Shown here: piece by piece, positions 24,405 to 33,196 of the stretch
Layout of the letters: every line of letters begins with the position of its first letter
Position numbering within the stretch: position 1 is the first letter of the stretch
DNA from: an uncultured Lachnospiraceae bacterium
GTDB lineage: Bacteria > Bacillota > Clostridia > Lachnospirales > Lachnospiraceae
DNA: 64,000 nucleotides
Direction: 5' to 3'
NCBI GenBank assembly: GCA_910589075.1
Contig: CAJUSK010000032.1
Span: forward strand, 27,299-91,298
Program-made: the position numbers and the translations under genes
Notes under the pieces: model-generated
Databases searched by the model: none
The model's input: only the letters and a program-made list of their open reading frames with translations
What the model was told of the DNA's origin: nothing

Positions 24405-25814
24405 GTGATTCACAGATATCAAAACAATGGTTTCTCGATTGTTCTGGATGTAAACAGCGGCTCGGTCCATGTGGTGGATGGAGTGGTTTATGAGTTGGTT
24501 TCTGTTGTGGAGAGGGCGCTTGCAGAGGATGTGTCAGAAGCGGAGAAGATTGTCCGGCTCGCAGTGGAAGCGACCACCTATCCGGAAGGGGTATGCAGGG
24601 AGGCTGTAGGGGAAATACTGGAACTGAAAGAAGCAGGGATGCTGTTTTCGGAAGATCCCTATGCAGCCTACGCGGATACTTTGCAGAAGCGGGAGACTGT
24701 GGTAAAGGCGATGTGTCTGCATATAGCCCACGACTGCAATCTGGCCTGTGCGTACTGTTTTGCCGAAGAAGGGGAGTACCACGGCAGGCGGGCTTTGATG
24801 AGTTTTGAGACAGGAAAGGCAGCCCTTGATTTTCTGGTGAAAAATTCCGCAAACAGAGTGAACCTGGAAGTGGATTTTTTTGGCGGAGAACCTCTCCTGA
24901 ACTGGCAGGTAGTAAAGGACCTGGTGGCATATGGAAGAAGCCTGGAAGAGCCATATCATAAGAAGTTTCGGTTTACGCTGACGACCAATGGCATTCTGTT
25001 AGATGATGAAGTGCAGGACTTTTTAAACCGTGAGATGAGCAATGTGGTGTTGAGCATTGACGGGCGCAGGGAAGTACACGACAGAATGCGGCCTTTTCGC
25101 GGCGGCCAGGGAAGTTATGACAGGATCATCCCCCGGTTTGTGAAACTGGCAGAGAGCAGAGAACAGAAAAACTATTATGTCAGGGGCACATTTACCAGAT
25201 ATAATCTGGATTTTTCGAAAGATGTACTGCATTTGGCGGATCTGGGATTTGAGCAGATTTCCGTGGAACCGGTGGTGGCTCAGGATTCGGAGGCGTATGC
25301 CATCCGGCAGGAGGATGTGCCCGGTATTCTGGAAGAATATGACAGGCTGGCAGTGGCACTTTTAGAGCGGGAGAAAGCGGGGAAAGGCGTAAACTTTTTC
25401 CACTTTATGATTGACCTGGAAGGCGGCCCCTGCGTGGCCAAACGGCTTTCGGGCTGTGGTTCGGGCTGTGAATATCTGGCGGTTACGCCATGGGGGGATT
25501 TTTATCCCTGCCATCAGTTTGTGGGACAGGAACAGTTCCTGATGGGCAATGTGGAAGAGGGGATTACCCGTACCGACATCAGGGATACCTTCAAAAGTTG
25601 TCATGTGTATGCAAAAGAAACCTGTCAGGATTGTTTTGCAAAATTTTACTGCAGCGGCGGCTGTGCGGCAAATTCATGGAATTTCCATAAAACGATATTT
25701 GACGCCTATGGCATTGGCTGCGAATTGCAGAGAAAACGGGTGGAATGCGCCATTATGATGAAAGCGGCGCTGGCAGAAGCGGCTTCACCGATGAAAAAGG
25801 AGAAAACAAGATGA
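24405..25814 (+). CDS. scfB: SCIFF maturase, radical SAM/SPASM protein
   Basis: This radical SAM enzyme modifies the ScfA peptide. The 469-residue protein has an N-terminal peptide-recognition segment (RYQNNGFSIVLDVNSGSVHVVD) that matches the family opening. The radical SAM motif is CNLACAYC at residues 111-118. A cysteine-rich SPASM/auxiliary cluster region follows (CGSGCEYLAVTPWGDFYPC, then CxxCFAKFYCSGGC). I start at GTG 24405 because it restores the family N-terminus and AAAGGAAAG lies upstream; the frame is open further upstream to 24291. Its stop codon overlaps the secDF start as ATGA, so translation of the two is coupled. Confidence 0.93.
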   Translation: MIHRYQNNGFSIVLDVNSGSVHVVDGVVYELVSVVERALAEDVSEAEKIVRLAVEATTYPEGVCREAVGEILELKEAGMLFSEDPYAAYADTLQKRETVVKAMCLHIAHDCNLACAYCFAEEGEYHGRRALMSFETGKAALDFLVKNSANRVNLEVDFFGGEPLLNWQVVKDLVAYGRSLEEPYHKKFRFTLTTNGILLDDEVQDFLNREMSNVVLSIDGRREVHDRMRPFRGGQGSYDRIIPRFVKLAESREQKNYYVRGTFTRYNLDFSKDVLHLADLGFEQISVEPVVAQDSEAYAIRQEDVPGILEEYDRLAVALLEREKAGKGVNFFHFMIDLEGGPCVAKRLSGCGSGCEYLAVTPWGDFYPCHQFVGQEQFLMGNVEEGITRTDIRDTFKSCHVYAKETCQDCFAKFYCSGGCAANSWNFHKTIFDAYGIGCELQRKRVECAIMMKAALAEAASPMKKEKTR

Positions 25815-28012
25815 AAAAGAACAGAGCAATCGTTACTTTGCTCGTTACGGTACTTGTATTGGGATGTTTATCCTATACGGCGGTATTTGGTATCGGGGCA
25901 GAGAAAACGGGCGCCGCCCGGAATATCAGGCAGGGTCTGGATCTGGCCGGCGGTGTGAGCATTACCTATCAGGTAGTGGGAGAAGAAGATCCTTCCGAAA
26001 GCGATATGAATGATACGATTTATAAGCTGCAGCGCCGTGTGGAAGCATACAGTACGGAAGCGCAGGTATATCAGGAGGGATCCGACCGTATCAATATCGA
26101 AATTCCGGGGGTGTCTGATGCCAATGCGGTATTGGAAGAATTGGGAAAACCAGGTTCTCTTTATTTCATGGCCTCCGATGGCGCCGAGGTGCTGACCGGC
26201 GAAGATGTAGCGGACGCACAGGCCGGCACACAGCAGGACAAGATGGGGAACAACCAGTATGTGGTACAGCTTACCCTGACGGAAGAGGGGGCGACCAAAT
26301 TTGCGGTGGCTACCGCGCTTGCCGCGCCCAATCATGATGTGATTTTTATTATGTATGACGGAATGATTGTCAGCATGCCTTCCGTAAACGAAGAGATTAC
26401 TGACGGTGTTGCTGTTATAACCGGTATGGGCAGTTTCGAAGAGGCAGAACGCCTGGCTTCCACCATTCGTATCGGTGGCCTGAAACTGGAACTGGAAGAA
26501 CTGCGTTCCAACGTGGTAGGGGCACAGCTGGGGTCGGAAGCAATCCGTACAAGCCTGGTGGCCGGCGCAGTGGGTATGGGCCTGGTGGTATTGTTTATGC
26601 TCATTGTCTATCTGGTTCCGGGTTTTGCGGCATCGCTGGCTCTTGGAATTTATGTGGGCCTGATTGTTGTGCTGCTGAACGCGTTTGAGATTACATTAAC
26701 CTTGCCCGGTATTGCAGGTATCATCCTTTCCATCGGTATGGCGGTGGATGCCAATGTGATTATTTTTGCCAGGATCCGTGAGGAACTGGCTACCGGCAAA
26801 ACAGTACAGTCGTCCATGAAAATCGGTTTTCAGAAAGCTTTGTCCGCCATCATTGACGGCAATGTGACGACGCTGATAGCCGCGTTGGTACTGGGCGTAA
26901 AAGGAAGCGGCAGTGTGCGGGGCTTTGCCCAGACGCTGGCACTGGGTATTATCGTATCCATGTTTACGGCGTTGTTTGTGACACGTCTGATCCTGAACGC
27001 ACTGTTTGCGCTGGGCCTGAAAGATGTGAAATTTTACGGGGTGGGAAAAGAGCGGAAGACATGGAATTTCCTTTCAAAGAAAGCAGTGTTTTTTGCGGTT
27101 TCCCTGCTTGTGATTGCAGGTGGATTCGTATGTATGGGCGTCAACCAGTCCTCCACGGGGGATGCGCTGAACTACAGTCTGGAATTTAAAGGCGGTACAT
27201 CCACCAATATTACGTTCAATGAAGATATGACCATTGAAGAACTTGACAGCACAGTCGTTCCTGTGATTGAGGCGATTACAGGAGACGGCAATGTACAGGC
27301 GCAGAAGGTCAGCGGCAGCAACGAGGTGATTATTAAGACCAGGACCCTTTCCGTAGAGGAGAGAGAAACGCTGAATGCAAAGATGGCAGAAAACTTTGGC
27401 GTGGATACGGAAAAGATTACGGCGGAAACCATCAGCTCGACCATCAGCTCGGAAATGCGCAACGATGCTGTCATCGCAGTGGTGATTGCCACAGGCTGTA
27501 TGCTGTTATATATTTGGTTCCGGTTTAAAGATATCCGTTTTGCGGCAAGCGCCGTGACTGCCCTGGTCCATGATGTACTTGTTGTACTGGCATTTTACGC
27601 TGTGGCCAGAGTTTCCGTGGGCAGTACCTTTATTGCCTGTATGCTGACCATCGTGGGATATTCCATCAATGCCACCATCGTGATTTTTGACCGTATCCGG
27701 GAAAATTTAAACGGTACAAAGAAGCGGGAAGGACTGCCAGACATTGTCAATACCAGTATTACCCAGACGCTTTCCAGAAGTATTTTTACTTCCCTGACGA
27801 CTTTCTTCATGGTAGGCGCACTGTATATTATGGGTGTGACATCTATCCGTGAGTTTGCGCTGCCGCTGATGGTAGGTATTCTCTGCGGCACATATTCTTC
27901 CATTTGCCTGGCTGGGGCCTTCTGGTATGTCATGCGGACGAAACTTGTGGGAAAGCAGGAACAAAATCAGAAATCCGGTAACGGGAAAAAACAAAAAGTG
28001 TCTGGAAAATAA
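25811..28012 (+). CDS. secDF: Protein translocase subunits SecD and SecF, fused
   Basis: SecDF uses the proton motive force to help the Sec translocon pull exported proteins across the membrane. This 733-residue protein is a single-chain SecD-SecF fusion. The SecD half starts with one membrane segment and an outer domain, followed by five segments with GIILSIGMAVDANVIIFARIREE. The SecF half starts near residue 415, with TIVGYSINATIVIFDRIREN. AAGGAG precedes ATG 25811, which overlaps the scfB stop. The C-terminus is lysine rich. A strong terminator follows. Confidence 0.95.
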   Translation: MKKNRAIVTLLVTVLVLGCLSYTAVFGIGAEKTGAARNIRQGLDLAGGVSITYQVVGEEDPSESDMNDTIYKLQRRVEAYSTEAQVYQEGSDRINIEIPGVSDANAVLEELGKPGSLYFMASDGAEVLTGEDVADAQAGTQQDKMGNNQYVVQLTLTEEGATKFAVATALAAPNHDVIFIMYDGMIVSMPSVNEEITDGVAVITGMGSFEEAERLASTIRIGGLKLELEELRSNVVGAQLGSEAIRTSLVAGAVGMGLVVLFMLIVYLVPGFAASLALGIYVGLIVVLLNAFEITLTLPGIAGIILSIGMAVDANVIIFARIREELATGKTVQSSMKIGFQKALSAIIDGNVTTLIAALVLGVKGSGSVRGFAQTLALGIIVSMFTALFVTRLILNALFALGLKDVKFYGVGKERKTWNFLSKKAVFFAVSLLVIAGGFVCMGVNQSSTGDALNYSLEFKGGTSTNITFNEDMTIEELDSTVVPVIEAITGDGNVQAQKVSGSNEVIIKTRTLSVEERETLNAKMAENFGVDTEKITAETISSTISSEMRNDAVIAVVIATGCMLLYIWFRFKDIRFAASAVTALVHDVLVVLAFYAVARVSVGSTFIACMLTIVGYSINATIVIFDRIRENLNGTKKREGLPDIVNTSITQTLSRSIFTSLTTFFMVGALYIMGVTSIREFALPLMVGILCGTYSSICLAGAFWYVMRTKLVGKQEQNQKSGNGKKQKVSGK

Positions 28013-28027
28013 CAGAAAACAGGCAAA

Positions 28028-28058
28028 AGCCCTCCCTGGTCGGGGAGGGCTCCTTTTT
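28028..28058 (+). terminator. Rho-independent terminator after secDF
   Basis: AGCCCTCCC (28028-28036) pairs with GGGAGGGCT (28043-28051), followed by CCTTTTT. Confidence 0.92.
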
Positions 28059-28079
28059 CATTTCACAGGTAAGTGCGAC

Positions 28080-28104
28080 CTATGAAACAAAAGGGATGCG
28101 CAGC
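28080..28104 (-). repeat. Partial dispersed repeat copy upstream of recJ
   Basis: These 25 bases are the exact reverse complement of 39020-39044 inside the tandem repeat at 38947-39177. The similarity extends weakly further left (GTAAGTGCGAC against GAAAGTACGTC). Confidence 0.85.
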
Positions 28105-28149
28105 GGTGCGCGTGTTGGGACAGGAAGAGATCAGAGAAAGTGGGTACAT

Positions 28150-29871
28150 ATGAAACAGGAAAAATGGTATGTTGCGGCAAAACGGGCGGACTTTGAAGAA
28201 TTGGGAAAGAAGTTTTCCATTGATCCGGTGGTGGCCAGGCTTATCCGGAACCGGGATATTGTGGGAGAGGAAGCGGTGGACAAATATCTGCACGGTTCCC
28301 TGGAGGATCTGTATGATCCGGCTCTGATGAAGGGCATCAGGGAAGGGGCGGAAATACTTGTGCGGAAAATTGCGGAGGGAAAGACGATCCGCATTATTGG
28401 GGATTATGATATAGATGGTATTATGTCAACTCATATCCTCTATGCAGGTCTTACCAGGACAGGAGCGAAGGTGGACACGGTGATTCCTCACAGGATACAG
28501 GATGGCTATGGGCTGAATGACGGATTGATCCGGCAGGCATATGAAGAGGGGCGGGATACGATTCTCACCTGTGACAATGGAATTGCCGCGGCAAAGCAGG
28601 TGCAGTATGCCAATGAACTGGGCATGACGGTGCTGATCACAGATCACCATGAAGTACCTTATGAAGAAACAGGCGGTGAGCGGATGTATCATCTTCCGCC
28701 TGCGGCAGCGGTGATAGATCCCAAACAGCCTGGCTGCGGCTATCCTTTTTCCGGTATCTGCGGCGCAGTTGTTGCCATGAAGCTGATGCAGGCTCTGTAT
28801 GAGGCCACAGGGATTGGAGGCCGGGCCGCACTGGATGAATTTCTGGAAATGGCAGCTTTTGCGACGGTGGGAGATGTCATGGAGCTGGTGGACGAAAACC
28901 GGATTCTGGTAAAATACGGGCTGGAAAAAATCAGAAGGACAGAAAATCCGGGACTGGGTGCCCTGCTGGAAGTCTGTGAACTGGGCGGGAAGGAATTGAG
29001 CGCATATCATATCGGCTTTGTACTGGGGCCCTGTCTGAACGCTACTGGCAGGCTGGATACGGCCAGACGTGCGCTGGCGCTGCTTACCGCCAGAACCAGA
29101 GAAGAGGCGCTGCCCATTGCCATGGATTTGAAACATCTGAATGAAAACCGGAAAGAGATGACACAACAGGGTGTGGAGGAGGCCCAGGCATTGATTGAGC
29201 GGGAAGGGCTGAATACGCGCAAGGTGCTGGTCTTGTATCTTCCCCACTGCCATGAAAGCCTCGCAGGTATTATTGCCGGGCGGATACGGGAAAAATACGG
29301 AAAACCTGTTTTCGTACTGACCAGTGGAGAAGAAGGCGTAAAAGGTTCGGGCCGTTCTATAGAAGCCTATTCCATGTATGAAGAAATGAGTAAATGCAAA
29401 GACTTGTTTATAAAATACGGTGGACATAAAATGGCCGCCGGCCTTTCATTGCCCGCGGAACATGTCCGGCCGTTTATGGAACGCATTGAACAGGAATGTA
29501 CTCTGGAGCCGGAAGACTTTGTGGAAAAAGTGCATATTGATATACAGATGCCATTCCACTATGTCAGCCACGAACTGCTGAATCAGTTTTCATTGCTGGA
29601 ACCCTTAGGGAACGGAAACCGGAAGCCGTTGTTCGCACAGAAGGATGTGGAACTGATCAGCAGCAGGCTATTGGGAAAAAGCGGCAGAGTGGGGCGGTAT
29701 ACCATACGGGATGAGTATCAGATGCAATATGAACTGGTGTATTTCGGTGATCAGGAGGAGCTGTTGGCACGCTGGCGGGAGAAAAAGAAACTGAGTGTGG
29801 CCTATTATCCGGAACTGAACACGTTCCGGGGCAGGACAGAGATTCAGTTTGTGCTGCAAAATTATCTGTAG
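28150..29871 (+). CDS. recJ: Single-stranded-DNA-specific exonuclease RecJ
   Basis: RecJ is a 5'-3' single-strand exonuclease of the DHH phosphoesterase family, used in recombination and repair. DYDIDG at residues 85-90, TCDNGIA and the ITDHHE motif supply the metal ligands, and YGGHKMAAGLSLP is the DHHA1 signature. The 573 residues are normal for the shorter clostridial form. I use ATG 28150 (MKQEKWYVAAKR); the frame is open to 28096 but that extension encodes part of the dispersed repeat. The ribosome-binding site (GAGAAAG) is weak. Confidence 0.93.
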   Translation: MKQEKWYVAAKRADFEELGKKFSIDPVVARLIRNRDIVGEEAVDKYLHGSLEDLYDPALMKGIREGAEILVRKIAEGKTIRIIGDYDIDGIMSTHILYAGLTRTGAKVDTVIPHRIQDGYGLNDGLIRQAYEEGRDTILTCDNGIAAAKQVQYANELGMTVLITDHHEVPYEETGGERMYHLPPAAAVIDPKQPGCGYPFSGICGAVVAMKLMQALYEATGIGGRAALDEFLEMAAFATVGDVMELVDENRILVKYGLEKIRRTENPGLGALLEVCELGGKELSAYHIGFVLGPCLNATGRLDTARRALALLTARTREEALPIAMDLKHLNENRKEMTQQGVEEAQALIEREGLNTRKVLVLYLPHCHESLAGIIAGRIREKYGKPVFVLTSGEEGVKGSGRSIEAYSMYEEMSKCKDLFIKYGGHKMAAGLSLPAEHVRPFMERIEQECTLEPEDFVEKVHIDIQMPFHYVSHELLNQFSLLEPLGNGNRKPLFAQKDVELISSRLLGKSGRVGRYTIRDEYQMQYELVYFGDQEELLARWREKKKLSVAYYPELNTFRGRTEIQFVLQNYL

Positions 29872-29882
29872 GGGAGAAAAAG

Positions 29883-31004
29883 ATGAAAGACCATAAACAT
29901 TTGGATTCTATTGACACGGTAAAGGGAATCGGGATTATTCTTGTGGTTATCGGCCATTCCACCTATGTGTCGGAACCGGTACTGACATGGCTGACTTCTT
30001 TTCACATGCCGCTGTTTTTTATTGTTTCCGGCATTTTATTCGCCCATAAAAATTCCGATCAGGAACCCTTTGGCGTATATATGCGGAAACGGTTTTGCGG
30101 GATGATGCTGCCGTATTTTTGGTTCAGTCTGATTTATATTGCTGTGGATTATTATTATCTCTATGCTCATCCGGAGGTGATCGACCAGGCGTTCATCAAT
30201 TCCGCCATTTTGCAGGCGGTGTCTCTGTTTGGCATTTCTGTTCTCTGGTTCCTTCCGGCTATTTTTCTGGGAGAGATGTGTTTGTATGGGATTATCCGAA
30301 ACTGGCCTGTGTGGGTAATCGTGCTGTTCGCTTCCGTAGCTTCCTGGGTGCCGTCAGTGGGCATGAAACTGATACAGGTGTATATTGACATGGAAAGGGG
30401 GCCTTTTTCTACCTGGCTGGGGAATCTTCTGATGGCACTGCTGCGGGTGTTTCCGGCGCTGGTCTTTCTGCTGATGGGATACGGAACCTATTTCCTGCTG
30501 AGAAAGTTGTGGCTGAAGGCTTCGCTGGAGGTGTTGGTGGGTGTCCTTTGCCTGCTGCTCAACTTGTTGATTGCCTTTGCCAACGGCAGAGTGGATATGC
30601 ATTTTCTGGTGTTTCATGATGTGTTGCTCTATTATCTGGGAGCTTTTAGTGCATCCCTTGGGCTGATTTTGCTGTGCAGGCATTGCAGGCCATTCTGGCT
30701 GCTGGGTTTCCTGGGAAGCAATTCTTTGATTGTCATGCTGACCCATCTGGACTGTCAGGTGATGAGCTTTGCCATCCGGTTTGCTGTGGGAATGGATCAG
30801 TTTATCCCGGTGGCGAAAGGTTTGCTGTTTCGAATCCATCTGTACGGGGCGCTGCTGGCGGGAGAGCTGCTGATGATTGTGCTGGTGGGGAAAGTTGGAT
30901 TTTTCCTGATCGGTCGAAAAACTCCATTGCCGCTGCAGGGGCCGGGCTGGATTCGCAAAGCTGTCCTGAAAAAACGGAGCCGGAAATTTAAACGGCTGAA
31001 ATAA
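29883..31004 (+). CDS. Acyltransferase 3 family membrane protein
   Basis: This 373-residue protein looks like an acyltransferase 3 (OafA/WecH-type) enzyme with about ten membrane segments. The family opening DSIDTVKGIGIILVVIGHS contains the conserved histidine, and LPAIFLGEMC and SNSLIVMLTH follow. Members acetylate or otherwise acylate cell-surface glycans or lipids. The gene starts 11 bases after recJ with GGGGAG as ribosome-binding site and is probably read from the same transcript. The target is unknown. Confidence 0.82.
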   Translation: MKDHKHLDSIDTVKGIGIILVVIGHSTYVSEPVLTWLTSFHMPLFFIVSGILFAHKNSDQEPFGVYMRKRFCGMMLPYFWFSLIYIAVDYYYLYAHPEVIDQAFINSAILQAVSLFGISVLWFLPAIFLGEMCLYGIIRNWPVWVIVLFASVASWVPSVGMKLIQVYIDMERGPFSTWLGNLLMALLRVFPALVFLLMGYGTYFLLRKLWLKASLEVLVGVLCLLLNLLIAFANGRVDMHFLVFHDVLLYYLGAFSASLGLILLCRHCRPFWLLGFLGSNSLIVMLTHLDCQVMSFAIRFAVGMDQFIPVAKGLLFRIHLYGALLAGELLMIVLVGKVGFFLIGRKTPLPLQGPGWIRKAVLKKRSRKFKRLK

Positions 31005-31095
31005 AAAGTTTTTCCCCTTGCCACAGAATGGATGTATAGAAATATCCCTGATGGGAAATAAATAACAGGAAATCACGAAAAAGGGGATTGTTCAT

Positions 31096-31527
31096 ATGTC
31101 AGGATGGATCATAGCGCTGATTTCCGGCGCATTGATGAGCGTACAGGGCGTGTTTAACACACAGGTTACAAAAGCGTCGAGTATCTGGATTGCCAGTGCG
31201 TTCGTACAGTTTACCGCATTACTGGTTTGCCTGGCCGCCTGGGCCTGTACGGACAGAAGTTCCCTGATGACCGTATTCCAGGTAAAACCAAAATATATGC
31301 TGCTGGGCGGGGCCATCGGTGCGTTTATTACGTATACGGTCATTAAAAGCATGGATCTGCTGGGCCCTGCCAAAGCCGCCATGTTGATTGTGATTGCCCA
31401 GTTATTCATTGCCTATCTGATTGAATTGTTTGGCGCGTTTGGGGTGGAAAGAGAACCTCTTGTCATGCGTAAGGTAGTCGGTATGGCGGTGGCAATCGTC
31501 GGTGTGATTCTGTTTAAATGGGACTGA
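31096..31527 (+). CDS. DMT-superfamily protein, YdcZ/DUF606-like
   Basis: This 143-residue membrane protein has about five hydrophobic helices. It resembles the YdcZ (DUF606) group of the drug/metabolite transporter superfamily, which are half-size proteins often acting as pairs. The N-terminus SGWIIALISGALMSVQGVFNTQ and YMLLGGAIGAFITYTVIKSM are characteristic. No partner gene is adjacent. GGGG upstream of the ATG is a modest ribosome-binding site. The substrate is unknown. Confidence 0.78.
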   Translation: MSGWIIALISGALMSVQGVFNTQVTKASSIWIASAFVQFTALLVCLAAWACTDRSSLMTVFQVKPKYMLLGGAIGAFITYTVIKSMDLLGPAKAAMLIVIAQLFIAYLIELFGAFGVEREPLVMRKVVGMAVAIVGVILFKWD

Positions 31528-31631
31528 GCCGGGATTTCACAACACATATACAATCAAGGAGTACACATGCATTGTGGGCTCCGTACATGCCTGCCAGTGC
31601 TTTTTGTGCAATTTGTATGCATACGAAACTT

Positions 31632-31657
31632 GCCCTTGCATTTGCGGGGCTTTTTTT
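31632..31657 (+). terminator. Terminator after the YdcZ-like gene
   Basis: GCCC and GGGC close a short stem (31632-31650) with a bulge, followed by seven T residues. The 188-bp gap to comEA otherwise shows an ACAATAGAAAC fragment resembling the AATAGAA repeats. Confidence 0.75.
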
Positions 31658-31715
31658 ATACAATAGAAACTGTCAGTGATAAAGGCTCCCTCTGCATTGG
31701 AGAAGGAGCGTATAT

Positions 31716-32483
31716 ATGAATAAAAGAATCAGAATACGGGTAGTTTTCATTGGTTTTTTCTGGACGGCGGTGGCTTTATGCGGCTGTGCCAGAAGAGAAC
31801 CGGATATGCCGGAAGAATTTCTTCTGCCCGCAGAGGAGGAAGCAGAAGGGGACGTACAGGCCGGGTGCAGGAACGGCGAAGATGCATATGGGATGACCGG
31901 AGATACAAAGCAGGATGCTTTCACCGGATCCGAGGAGGTTTCCCGGAACGGGGAAGCAGGGACGTTCACTTTGCCCGGGCAGCAGGAATGTTATGTCTAT
32001 ATCTGCGGTGCGGTTAAGGAACCTGGCGTTTACCGGATGGAAACGGATGCCCGTGTGTTTGCTGTGATCGATAAAGCCGGCGGTTTTGCGGAAGGTGCCT
32101 GTGAGGACTATGTGAATCAGGCAAAGCCTGTGGCGGACGGACTGCGGATATGGATTCCCACGTTGCAGGAAGCCGAGGAAGCCCGTGGCGGGACCAGTAT
32201 GGGCGGACATGGTATGGATGAAAATGCCGGACTGGATTATCCGGGCGATGCCGGGGCTGCGGGACTGGATGGTTCTGGCCCTGGGCTGGTGGACATCAAT
32301 GTGGCTTCCGAGGCAGAACTCTGCACATTACCGGGAATCGGTGAGACAAAGGCAAAAGCGATTGTGGAATATCGCAATGGACAGGGAAGTTTTGAGAAAA
32401 AAGAGGATATTATGAAAGTAGCCGGTATTAAACAGAGCGGCTATGATAAAATAAAAGATCAGATTACAGTGAATCGGGAGTAG
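31716..32483 (+). CDS. comEA: ComEA-like DNA-binding lipoprotein (SLBB and helix-hairpin-helix)
   Basis: ComEA is the surface DNA receptor of competence systems. The N-terminal signal ends at LCGC, a plausible lipobox. An acidic spacer leads to an SLBB domain (CYVYICGAVKEPGVYRM, residues about 90-150). After a glycine-rich linker comes the helix-hairpin-helix domain (DINVASEAELCTLPGIGETKAKAIVEYR). comEC lies 3.2 kb downstream, past a two-component system and a GerMN lipoprotein. Length (255) is normal. Whether the organism is competent is unknown; these genes are common in Lachnospiraceae. Confidence 0.88.
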   Translation: MNKRIRIRVVFIGFFWTAVALCGCARREPDMPEEFLLPAEEEAEGDVQAGCRNGEDAYGMTGDTKQDAFTGSEEVSRNGEAGTFTLPGQQECYVYICGAVKEPGVYRMETDARVFAVIDKAGGFAEGACEDYVNQAKPVADGLRIWIPTLQEAEEARGGTSMGGHGMDENAGLDYPGDAGAAGLDGSGPGLVDINVASEAELCTLPGIGETKAKAIVEYRNGQGSFEKKEDIMKVAGIKQSGYDKIKDQITVNRE

Positions 32484-32488
32484 GACAG

Positions 32489-33181
32489 ATGGCGTACAGG
32501 GTGTTGGTAGTAGACGATGAAAAGCTGATTGTAAAAGGAATCCGTTTCAGCCTGGAGCAGGACGGTATGGAAGTGGATTGCGCATACGACGGAGAAGAAG
32601 CGCTGGAAAAGGCAAGGACGGATACATATGATATTATTCTGCTGGACATTATGCTGCCAAAGCTGACAGGGCTGGAAGTATGCCAGCAGATTCGGGAGTT
32701 TTCCACAGTACCCATTGTGATGCTGACGGCAAAGGGCGAGGATATGGACAAGATACTGGGTCTGGAGTATGGTGCGGACGACTATATTACAAAACCCTTT
32801 AACATACTGGAGGTTAAGGCGCGGATCAAGGCGATTATACGCCGGACCACATCCCATAAGAAAACAGAGGCGGCGGAAAACGGTGTTCTGGAAGCGGGCG
32901 ATATGAAGATTGAACGCGACAACAGAAGGGTGACCATTGCAGGAAAAGAGATCAATTTAACTGCCAGGGAATTTGAAGTGTTGGAGCTGCTGGTACTGCA
33001 TCCGGGCAAGGTATACAGCCGGGAGAGCCTTTTGAAACTTGTTTGGGGCGCAGATTATCCGGGGGATGTCCGTACTGTGGATGTTCATATCCGGCGTCTG
33101 CGGGAGAAGATTGAGGAAAATCCCAGCGATCCCGGTTATGTGCATACCAAATGGGGCGTGGGGTATTATTTTAAACACTAA
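32489..33181 (+). CDS. OmpR/PhoB-family response regulator
   Basis: This is a 230-residue DNA-binding response regulator. The receiver domain has the acidic pocket DD at residues 9-10, phosphoacceptor Asp53 (IILLDIMLPK), MLTAKGED and the ITKPF lysine. The C-terminal winged helix shows LTAREFEVLELLVLHPGKVYSRESLL and VDVHIRRLREKIE. It starts 5 bases after comEA and is followed by its histidine kinase 15 bases later. Its targets are unknown. Confidence 0.95.
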   Translation: MAYRVLVVDDEKLIVKGIRFSLEQDGMEVDCAYDGEEALEKARTDTYDIILLDIMLPKLTGLEVCQQIREFSTVPIVMLTAKGEDMDKILGLEYGADDYITKPFNILEVKARIKAIIRRTTSHKKTEAAENGVLEAGDMKIERDNRRVTIAGKEINLTAREFEVLELLVLHPGKVYSRESLLKLVWGADYPGDVRTVDVHIRRLREKIEENPSDPGYVHTKWGVGYYFKH

Positions 33182-33196
33182 CGGAGCTTTGACCGG

